Assembly: GCA_964618065.1 (NCBI GenBank)
Contig: CAZTZK010000034.1
Coordinates: forward strand, 1-31,302
Length of the DNA stretch: 31,302 bases
Source of the DNA: M55B174 sp964618065
GTDB lineage: Bacteria; Patescibacteriota; Minisyncoccia; CAIUEV01; JAHKAQ01
Direction: 5' to 3'
The translations under genes were made by a program, and so were the position numbers. The notes under the pieces are model-generated. The model did no database searches, was not told the origin of the DNA, and saw only the letters and a list, made by a program, of their open reading frames with translations. Every line of letters begins with the position of its first letter. Within the stretch, counting starts at the first letter, position 1. Shown here one piece after another: positions 16,648 to 23,327 of the stretch.

Positions 16648-17718
16648 TTAGCTAGCGATTATCTCGTTTGGTACCTTATTTTTTATTTTTCTTTTTTTGC
16701 TCTTTATTTTTTCTCCGGCGATTTCTTTAAAAAACAAGACCCAAAAAGATTTAATAAATACTAGATATAATCCCCCCAAGAGAGATTCAAAAATAATAAA
16801 TAGAGAAAAAAGGCAAACTATTAGAAGAATTAGTCCTATCAGATTAAAAGTAGCCAGGAAGAAACCGCCAGTAATAATTCCTATAATAATGAAAGGCGTT
16901 AGAACAAAGAAGGAAACGGTCCCCATTAAAAAGCTACAAACTAATTCAATAATCCAAGCTATAATGATTTTAGCCATTTTTAGCCTAAGAAGATCATAAG
17001 CCGAACCAAGAGATTCAAAAACTTTTTGATTTACACAAATTGTAAATAAATAGGCTAGTTTTGCTATAAGCGAGAAAAAAATAGAAATCAGCAAAAATAA
17101 TAAGATTCCCAGGAATAGAAGAGTGAAAGCGGCGGATGAATTATCTATTGAAAAGAAGAAAATAATAGGAGCAGCAATAGTAAAAACGGTGATCAGTATA
17201 AATACTAAAATAGTTAAATTTATTCCCAGAAGACGCCAAAATTTTTGCAAACCTGTGCTGAACGATTTTTTAAAATTACTTTGGATCTTAGAATCTATTT
17301 TGTTTATTCCATCAATTAGAGCGCCATGGCTTATCAATTTGAAAATATAAATGGCAACGCCGAATAAAAACAGCAAGACTCCTATTAAAATAATAAATAT
17401 TAAATATCCTTCCCAAAAATTTACTATTTTTTGATAAATTTGTTCCTCGTCTCCAAAATTCATTTTTTCTTTCCAGGAATTTAAATTCTCTTCCCATTTT
17501 TGTCCTCCAAAATTACCTCCAATATTTCCCGTTCCGGAAGTCAAAGCAATAAAAATTCCAAAGATCCAGAGAAATCTATTTTTAACGGTAATTCCTACAG
17601 ATTTTTTTATAATAGCCAAATAATTTATTTGGTTTTCAGGAGATTTTTTTGAGTTTTCAGGAGATTTTTCTTTATCCTGTTGCCGGGGCTGTTTTAATTT
17701 TTTGTTTAGGAGTTTCAT
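16648..17718 (-). CDS. Polytopic membrane protein of unknown function
   Basis: The 356-residue protein has a basic, glutamine/lysine-rich cytoplasmic start (residues 1-30) and about six to eight hydrophobic segments between residue 48 and 335, such as YLIFIILIGVLLFLFGVAIY and ILLFLLISIFFSLIAKLAYL. A Gly/Asn-rich loop (TSGTGNIGGNFGGQ) follows the first helix. The layout resembles the DUF4013-like or 'membrane domain' proteins found beside proteases, but no motif gives a function. Its first 47 bases overlap the end of ftsH in another frame and no later ATG precedes the first helix, so the overlap is probably real and may couple the two genes. It is followed after 2 bases by the anchored protein. 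Confidence 0.6.
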   Translation of the reverse strand: MKLLNKKLKQPRQQDKEKSPENSKKSPENQINYLAIIKKSVGITVKNRFLWIFGIFIALTSGTGNIGGNFGGQKWEENLNSWKEKMNFGDEEQIYQKIVNFWEGYLIFIILIGVLLFLFGVAIYIFKLISHGALIDGINKIDSKIQSNFKKSFSTGLQKFWRLLGINLTILVFILITVFTIAAPIIFFFSIDNSSAAFTLLFLGILLFLLISIFFSLIAKLAYLFTICVNQKVFESLGSAYDLLRLKMAKIIIAWIIELVCSFLMGTVSFFVLTPFIIIGIITGGFFLATFNLIGLILLIVCLFSLFIIFESLLGGLYLVFIKSFWVLFFKEIAGEKIKSKKRKIKNKVPNEIIAS

Positions 17719-19531
17719 ATTTTTTCATTAAGGCTTCAAATTCTTCTTTCTCAATAGTTTCTTTTTTAAGAAGAATCTTAGCAATGGCGTCTAGCTCTTT
17801 CATCTTTTCTTTCAATAAGCGAATTGTTTTCCTTTGAGCCCTCTGGATAAATTCACTGATTTTTTTATCTATTTTAGCTGCCATTTCCTCAGAATAGTTC
17901 CGGCCTTCATGAATTTCTTTACCCAAAAAGACAGCTTCTTCTTTATTCCCCCAAACAGCAAGTCCCAGTTTACTCATTCCATAACGGGTTACTAAATTGC
18001 GAGCTATCTTTGTAGCTTCTTTTAAGTCGTTAGAAGCCCCAGTAGTCACATCGTTGAAAATTAATCTTTCAGAAGCGTGACCGGCCAGAAGAACAGAGAG
18101 TTCGTCCAAAAATTCTTTCTTAGTCTGAAAATGTTTATCTATTAAGGGAAGTTTCAAGGTATAGCCAGCAGCTTGTCCTCTTGAAATAATGGATATTTTT
18201 TGGACCGGATCAGCATTAGGTAAATAATGAGCTATCAAAGCGTGGCCCGCTTCATGATAAGCGGTTATTCTTTTTTCTTTTTCGGAAATTACTCTACTCT
18301 TTCTTTCTGGTCCTAACATTACTTTCTCAATAGATTCAGTTAATTCGGGCATTCCAATTAGTTTTTTATTTCTTCTGGCAGTAAGGATAGCGGCTTCATT
18401 CATTAGGTTCATTAAATCCGCTCCTGAAAAACCGGGGGTCCTTTGAGCGATTCTCTTAAGATCTATATTTTTTCTTGTTGGTTTTTTTTGAGCGTGGATT
18501 TCTAGAATGGCTTTTCTCTCTGAAATGTCGGGATTATCTATAACAACATGTCTATCAAATCTTCCCGGCCTTAAAAGAGCAGGGTCTAAAACATCGGGGC
18601 GGTTAGTGGCCGCAATAACTATTACATTATCTCCGGTGTCAAATCCATCCATTTCCACTAAAATTTGATTAAGAGTTTGTTCTCTTTCGTCATGCCCTCC
18701 GCCTAGTCCAGCTCCTCTTTGGCGTCCTACGGCGTCAATTTCATCTATAAAAACAATAGAAGGGGCTCCTTTTTTAGCTTTTTTAAAAAGATCACGGACT
18801 CGGCTTGCTCCTACGCCGACAAACATTTCTACAAATTCTGATCCGGAAATATGAAAAAATGGAACATTAGCTTCTCCGGCCACTGCCTTAGCTAACAAAG
18901 TTTTACCGCAACCGGGAGGGCCTAACAATAAAGTTCCTCGTGGTATTTTTGCTCCTAATTTTTCAAATTTTTTAGGAAAACGTAAAAATTCTACTAACTC
19001 TTCTAATTCGGCTTTGGCTTCTTTAAGCCCCGCTACTTCTTTAAAAGTAACTTTTTTCTTTTTGTCGCCTGGATTTTGCATTTTAGCTCGGGAGCTTCCG
19101 AAGCTTAAGGCTTGGCTATTACCTCGTTGAGCTTGACGCATTAAAAACCATAGGAATATTCCTATGAATAAGAAGGGGATAAAGATAGGGAGGAGAGTTT
19201 TAACTATAAAATTAATTCCCGAATTTTCTTTAATGGATATTTTAACTTCCTGCAAGTTTTTATCAGAAACTCCATAATTTTTTAAAGATTCTGTTAAACC
19301 AGATTCCGGTTCCTTCTGAGAAATTAATTGTTCTCCATTTTTAAGCTCAATCTCAAGTTTATTTTCAGTGACTGCTATGAAAGCCACTTCACTATTATTT
19401 ATCTTTTGAGCTACTTCATTGAGAGGAATCTCGCCTGTTTTTTTAGCAGGGTTGCTATAAATAGTAAAAATTCCAGAAATAATAAGGAAAAAGAGCAGAA
19501 TGGAAATAATGTGTTTGACTATATGTTTCAT
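17672..19531 (-). CDS. ftsH: ATP-dependent zinc metalloprotease FtsH
   Basis: A full-length (619-residue) membrane protease of the AAA+ family that pulls out and degrades membrane and some soluble proteins. Two helices (about 5-25 and 108-131) frame a small extracytoplasmic domain. The AAA module has Walker A GPPGCGKT (204-211), the pore loop region FVEMFVGVGASRVRDLF, Walker B IVFIDEID (259-266), and the second region of homology ATNRPDVLDPALLRPGRFDR. The zinc site is HEAGH (426-430), and TTGASNDLKEAT carries the third ligand. It lies 111 bases after tilS, the common tilS-ftsH order in bacteria, and overlaps the next gene by 47 bases. Confidence 0.97.
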   Translation of the reverse strand: MKHIVKHIISILLFFLIISGIFTIYSNPAKKTGEIPLNEVAQKINNSEVAFIAVTENKLEIELKNGEQLISQKEPESGLTESLKNYGVSDKNLQEVKISIKENSGINFIVKTLLPIFIPFLFIGIFLWFLMRQAQRGNSQALSFGSSRAKMQNPGDKKKKVTFKEVAGLKEAKAELEELVEFLRFPKKFEKLGAKIPRGTLLLGPPGCGKTLLAKAVAGEANVPFFHISGSEFVEMFVGVGASRVRDLFKKAKKGAPSIVFIDEIDAVGRQRGAGLGGGHDEREQTLNQILVEMDGFDTGDNVIVIAATNRPDVLDPALLRPGRFDRHVVIDNPDISERKAILEIHAQKKPTRKNIDLKRIAQRTPGFSGADLMNLMNEAAILTARRNKKLIGMPELTESIEKVMLGPERKSRVISEKEKRITAYHEAGHALIAHYLPNADPVQKISIISRGQAAGYTLKLPLIDKHFQTKKEFLDELSVLLAGHASERLIFNDVTTGASNDLKEATKIARNLVTRYGMSKLGLAVWGNKEEAVFLGKEIHEGRNYSEEMAAKIDKKISEFIQRAQRKTIRLLKEKMKELDAIAKILLKKETIEKEEFEALMKKYETPKQKIKTAPATG

Positions 19532-19625
19532 GATTAACTTTATTTTATAGAATTAGTCATTTTTTTCTTCAAAACTGGAGTTTTATTTCAAAATTAAAAA
19601 ATTTTATTTTTCAATCTCTAAAAAA

Positions 19626-19646
19626 GTAAAAAATGGCATTTTTTAC
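19626..19646 (-). terminator. Intrinsic terminator containing the tilS stop codon
   Basis: On the minus strand a perfect nine-base-pair stem (GTAAAAAAT / ATTTTTTAC) with loop GCC is followed almost at once by a run of six T. The TAA stop of tilS lies within the 5' arm. The stem is AT-rich, so termination may be partial, giving lower read-through into ftsH. Confidence 0.5.
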
Positions 19647-20695
19647 AGCCTTTCAAAAATAACTTTACCACCATTTTTTTTAATGGTCAATTTATCAATT
19701 TCTAAAAATTTCTTTTTGTGAGAGGGATTATTAAGATAATTGATTGTTTTCTGAATTAGAATTTGACTAATATTTTCTAGATCACCTTTCAAATTAAAAA
19801 TTATCATTCTTAAAGCAGTTCTTGCTATTAGGGGCGGCTCACAATTTATTTTCTCCCAATCTAGAATAATTTTCTTGGCATTTTTTTTGATAAGAGCTTC
19901 TTTTATTTTAGCTTCGCTCATTTTTTCAATTAATTCTCCTCCCTCCCTATAAAGAGCAGAATTTCTTGCCAAAGTTTCTACAATGTTAGGATTGTAATTT
20001 TTTTCAATATCTTTAAGCAAGCGATGTCTTATTTTATTTCTGGTGAAATTGATATTAAAATTAGTTTCGTCTGTTCTGAATTTTATTTTGTTCTTTTTAA
20101 TAAACTGAAGAATCGTTTCTCGGGAAATATCCAACAAAGGTCTAATTATTTTTCCTCGTTGGTAATTCATGCCCCCAATACCTTTAAGGCCACTACCTCT
20201 TAAAAAATTAATAAGAACTGTTTCTGCTTGATCATTAGCATTATGGGCTATCGCAATTTTAGAAAAATTATTTTTTTGAGCTATTTTTTCAAAAAGGTAG
20301 TATCTGATTTCTCTTGCTCTATTCTCAAAATTGGAAATTCTCTCAAAATTAGAAGGAAGGTTTATTTTTAAAAGGCGACTTTTTCCACTTTCTGTTTCAA
20401 AAGGGAAAAAGTGAAATTTTTTTCGGGTAACTTGGTAATTAAAGAGATTTATTTTTTCTTTACGACAAATTTCTAAACAGAATTTTTCATCTTTAGTGGC
20501 ACTTTTTCTTGCTCCGTAATTAATATGGAAAGCTACCAGCTTGAGTTGCTTCTTTTTTCTTAAATAGAGTAAGGCATAAAAAAGACAAATTGAATCAGGC
20601 CCTCCTGAAAGTCCTACCAGAATTCGATCTCTGTTTTTTATTAGAGAATGGGAACTAATTGTTTGATTAAGCTTAGAGAAGAAAAACTTATCCAT
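19643..20695 (-). CDS. tilS: tRNA(Ile)-lysidine synthetase TilS
   Basis: The enzyme modifies C34 of the tRNA-Ile with anticodon CAU to lysidine, so that it reads AUA and is charged with isoleucine. The 350-residue protein has the N-type PP-loop ILVGLSGGPDS (SGGPDS at 30-35), then AFHINYGARKSATKDE, the IAIAHNANDQAETVLINFLRGSG segment in two conserved parts, and GIGGMNYQRGKIIRPLLDISR with the RNKIRHRLL motif further on. The C-terminal part after about residue 245 is short and poorly conserved, and the full C-terminal tRNA-binding module of the E. coli enzyme appears reduced. It is 35 bases after rpsA and 111 before ftsH. Confidence 0.93.
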   Translation of the reverse strand: MDKFFFSKLNQTISSHSLIKNRDRILVGLSGGPDSICLFYALLYLRKKKQLKLVAFHINYGARKSATKDEKFCLEICRKEKINLFNYQVTRKKFHFFPFETESGKSRLLKINLPSNFERISNFENRAREIRYYLFEKIAQKNNFSKIAIAHNANDQAETVLINFLRGSGLKGIGGMNYQRGKIIRPLLDISRETILQFIKKNKIKFRTDETNFNINFTRNKIRHRLLKDIEKNYNPNIVETLARNSALYREGGELIEKMSEAKIKEALIKKNAKKIILDWEKINCEPPLIARTALRMIIFNLKGDLENISQILIQKTINYLNNPSHKKKFLEIDKLTIKKNGGKVIFERL

Positions 20696-20730
20696 TTTCT
20701 AGATATTTTTCTTGTTGGTTTAGAATTTAA

Positions 20731-22080
20731 CTATTTTTTGCGAGTCTTTGTTTTTTTAGCAGGAGATTTTTTTCTGTTTTTTCCTAGCTTTTTTTCTTTC
20801 TTTTGCTTACCCTTTGAAGCTTTTTCTGTTTTTTCTTCTTTTTTGAGACTTTTACCTTTTTTCTTGCCGGAGGCAGAAGTTGATTTTTTAGTTTTTTTAT
20901 CTGGAGAAATTTTCTTTCCCCCTTTTTCTTCTTCTTTATTTACAAAAGGGGATAATCCCATTCGGTGGCTTTTTGGTTCAATGGAAAGTATTCTAAATTT
21001 ATAAGATTTGCCAATTTTTAAGACTTCTTCTAATTTTTTCTCTCCAGCATAGCGGTTTAATTCGGAGATGTGAGCTAAACCATGGATATCTTTGTCTAAT
21101 TGAATAAAGGCTCCGAAAGGATTAAATTTAGTAACTTCTCCTTTTACTGTATCTCCAATTCTATATTTTTTATCTACTTGGCTCCAAGGATCTTTTTTCA
21201 ATGCTCTAATGGAAAAAGAAATTCGGTTATTTTCAATTCCAATAATTTTGCATTTTACTTTTTCACCTACTTTGATTATATCGCGAGGATTTTCTATCAA
21301 TTGCCAGGCCAGTTCTGAAATATGAATTAACCCTTCCAAAATATCTTGAGGTTCAGTTTCTTCTTCTTTTTTATCTTTAGGAGGAAATTTTATAAATACT
21401 CCAAAATCAACAATTCCACTTACTGTTCCCTTGACGATATCTCCTACTTTAAACTTTTTAATTTCCCCTTCTTCTTTTTCAGAGAGGGTAGCTTTTTCAG
21501 AGACAATTAATTTTTCGTTCTCTCTGTCTATGTCAATAATTCTTACATTTAGAGTGCTATCCACTAATTCATTTAAAAGTTGCAAGATTTTATTTTTATC
21601 ACCATCTTCAACACGAGGATAATTTTCATTGGCAAGCTGTGAGACCGGCAAAAATCCGGTTATTCCGTTGACTTCTATCATTAAACCTCCACGATTAGCA
21701 GCTAGTATTTTAGTTTGAACAGTCTCTTCCTCTTTTTTCTTTCTTTCTATTTCATCCCATGTCTTTTCGTAACCGGCTTCTCTTAAGGAAAGTTCCATAT
21801 AGCCATCTTCATTTTCCAGCTCAATAACAGTGGCTTCTATTTGATCACCTTTTTTTAAATTTTCTGAAATTCCTAATCCATCTTTCATTTCTCTTCCCAT
21901 TACTACTCCCGTTCCTATTAATCCTAAATCTAAGTAGATTGCATTTTTACCGATGTCAATAACCTTTCCTTTTACTAAACTGCCGATTTGAGGTATTTGA
22001 ATATCTTCTTTTTCCAGAAGTTGACTCATAAGAGAAACCGAATTTGATTTCTCTTTAGCTAAATTTGTGTTTGCTGTCAT
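20731..22080 (-). CDS. rpsA: Small-subunit ribosomal protein S1 (four S1 domains, lysine-rich tail)
   Basis: The 449-residue RNA-binding protein has four S1 domains at about 32-103, 117-197, 210-305 and 317-385. The last two are the best conserved (VKGTVSGIVDFGVFIKF; VKGEVTKFNPFGAFIQLD and GLAHISEL). Domain 2 has the usual GLMIEVNGITGFLPVSQL. After about residue 388 comes a tail of some 60 residues made mostly of Lys, Ser, Thr and Glu, ending in PAKKTKTRKK. E. coli S1 has six domains and no such tail; shorter versions are common elsewhere. S1 helps load mRNAs that lack a Shine-Dalgarno site, which fits the leaders seen in this window. It heads the rpsA-tilS-ftsH run. Confidence 0.88.
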   Translation of the reverse strand: MTANTNLAKEKSNSVSLMSQLLEKEDIQIPQIGSLVKGKVIDIGKNAIYLDLGLIGTGVVMGREMKDGLGISENLKKGDQIEATVIELENEDGYMELSLREAGYEKTWDEIERKKKEEETVQTKILAANRGGLMIEVNGITGFLPVSQLANENYPRVEDGDKNKILQLLNELVDSTLNVRIIDIDRENEKLIVSEKATLSEKEEGEIKKFKVGDIVKGTVSGIVDFGVFIKFPPKDKKEEETEPQDILEGLIHISELAWQLIENPRDIIKVGEKVKCKIIGIENNRISFSIRALKKDPWSQVDKKYRIGDTVKGEVTKFNPFGAFIQLDKDIHGLAHISELNRYAGEKKLEEVLKIGKSYKFRILSIEPKSHRMGLSPFVNKEEEKGGKKISPDKKTKKSTSASGKKKGKSLKKEEKTEKASKGKQKKEKKLGKNRKKSPAKKTKTRKK

Positions 22081-22119
22081 AAATAAAATAATACGGATTT
22101 AATAATTAAAATTGCTTTT

Positions 22120-22125
22120 ACCTCC
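22120..22125 (-). promoter_or_regulatory. Isolated Shine-Dalgarno-like site in the rpsA leader
   Basis: On the minus strand the leader has GGAGGT 39 bases before the rpsA ATG, too far to serve that start. It is the only such site I noticed in a start-codon leader here. No ATG, GTG or TTG follows at normal distance. It may be chance or part of leader control. Confidence 0.3.
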
Positions 22126-22182
22126 GTTAGGAATAAAAGTCTTTAAAATTCTAAATGTATTTTAGATATTTTAGGCTAACTT

Positions 22183-22211
22183 AGTCTATTCTTTAATTTC
22201 CTTTTTTGCAA
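22183..22211 (-). promoter_or_regulatory. Probable promoter of rpsA (minus strand)
   Basis: Read on the minus strand: TTGCAA, 17 bases, TAGACT. The predicted start is near 22176, giving a leader of about 96 bases, long for this window. Confidence 0.4.
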
Positions 22212-22252
22212 GAGGGGAGTTTTTATGTTAAATTAATAAAAGATAAAAATAT

Positions 22253-22281
22253 TTGATTATCTTAAGCGAGTAAAGTATAAA
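22253..22281 (+). promoter_or_regulatory. Promoter of the metallo-hydrolase/gyrA gene run
   Basis: TTGATT (22253-22258), a 17-base spacer and TATAAA (22276-22281). The predicted start is near 22288, about 26 bases before the metallo-hydrolase ATG. It is divergent from the rpsA promoter. Confidence 0.6.
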
Positions 22282-22313
22282 TAAAATTGGATTTTATTTT
22301 TTAATTTTAGGTT

Positions 22314-22973
22314 ATGCAAATTGAGTATTGTGGTCATTCTTGTTTCAAGTTTTCAACCAAACCTCTTGCTGATCAAGATAAGGTAACAGCTGTAATTGAT
22401 CCTTTCGGAAAAAAATTGGGGATTAAGCCCCCACGAGGAAACGCTGACTTAGTTTTAGTCACTCACGAACATTATGATCATAACGATACTAGTTCCTTGA
22501 AGGGCGATTTTTTCCTTATAAATAATCCGGGAGAATATTCTTTTAGAGGGATTAGTATTATAGGATTACAAACCTACCATGATGACCAGGGAGGTAAATT
22601 GAGAGGTTTGAATACAATTTATATTATTGAAAGTGAAGATTTTCGTATTTGTCATCTTGGTGACTTAGGTCATCTTTTAGAAAAAAATCAACTTGATAAA
22701 ATTGGAGAAGTGGATGTTTTAATGGTGCCGGTCGGAGGTAAGTACACTATTGGTCCTCAAGAAGCGGTAAAAATAATGAGATCAATTGAACCTTCTATGG
22801 TTATTGCCATGCATTACAATGTTCCGGGTTTAAAAGTGGAAGGCTTGGGAGGAGTGGATGATTTTTATAAAGAATTAGGAGTGAAACCTCAAGAAAAATT
22901 GACAAAATTAAAATTGAAGAAAGGTAAACTTGAAGAGGGAGAAACAGATGTAGTAGAGCTTACTCCTTGCTAG
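22314..22973 (+). CDS. Metallo-beta-lactamase-fold hydrolase, UlaG-like
   Basis: A 219-residue cytoplasmic metal-dependent hydrolase. IEYCGHSCFKF opens the fold, and the metal-binding HEHYDHND holds H51, H53, D55 and H56. Further ligands are likely H89 (TYHDD), D117 (HLGDLGH) and H167 (AMHYN). This short domain with GHSCF belongs to the UlaG/'L-ascorbate-6-phosphate lactonase-like' or YtkL-like group, where the true substrate is usually unknown. There are no signs of the beta-CASP nuclease extension. It follows its own promoter and leads into a small membrane protein and gyrA, 36 bases apart. Confidence 0.85.
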   Translation: MQIEYCGHSCFKFSTKPLADQDKVTAVIDPFGKKLGIKPPRGNADLVLVTHEHYDHNDTSSLKGDFFLINNPGEYSFRGISIIGLQTYHDDQGGKLRGLNTIYIIESEDFRICHLGDLGHLLEKNQLDKIGEVDVLMVPVGGKYTIGPQEAVKIMRSIEPSMVIAMHYNVPGLKVEGLGGVDDFYKELGVKPQEKLTKLKLKKGKLEEGETDVVELTPC

Positions 22974-23009
22974 AATTAATTTTTTAGGTCATGTTTTAGC
23001 GTGAGCGTT

Positions 23010-23327
23010 ATGTTTTTATCTAATTTTATAATAAAAAAAGTTAGAAAGATTCAAAGGAAGCCACTGGAAGAAAGAAAAAAAATTCAGCTTTGGGTAGTAA
23101 TCTTTTTTTTATTCGTTTTTTTGTTGTTAGGAATTTTATCTTTTAACAAAAATAATTTTGCGCAGACAGGAAATCCATTTTCTAATATTAGAGAAACAGA
23201 AGAAGCTCAAAAAGTTACAGGCTTGGTGGGGAAAATAAAAAATATCAGTGCTAAAATAAAAGACTCTTTTAAGAGTTTTAAAGAAAATGAAGAAGTAAAA
23301 ATTTTTTTTGAAAAACATGGAAGTTAA
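23010..23327 (+). CDS. Small single-helix membrane protein of unknown function
   Basis: About 105 residues from the ATG at 23010; a GTG at 23001 in the same frame would add three. The first 24 residues are strongly basic (KKVRKIQRKPLEERKK), followed by one hydrophobic helix (about 26-43) and a polar Lys/Glu-rich tail likely to form helices. I recognise no family. The end overlaps the gyrA start by 11 bases (from ATG 23317), so it is probably translated from the same message. A basic cytoplasmic start and outward tail are predicted from the positive-inside rule. Similar small proteins ahead of core genes are common and mostly unstudied. Confidence 0.6.
   Translation: MFLSNFIIKKVRKIQRKPLEERKKIQLWVVIFFLFVFLLLGILSFNKNNFAQTGNPFSNIRETEEAQKVTGLVGKIKNISAKIKDSFKSFKENEEVKIFFEKHGS

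Noticed and set aside
20648..21004. Plus-strand frame of 118 codons over the S1 tail and tilS start
   Set aside because: It is the antisense shadow of a lysine-rich, low-complexity coding region and has Phe/Ser-rich content without a family.
22081..22313. tRNA or structured RNA in the largest intergenic space
   Set aside because: No cloverleaf, T-loop motif or CCA end was seen; the space is filled by two divergent promoters and leaders.
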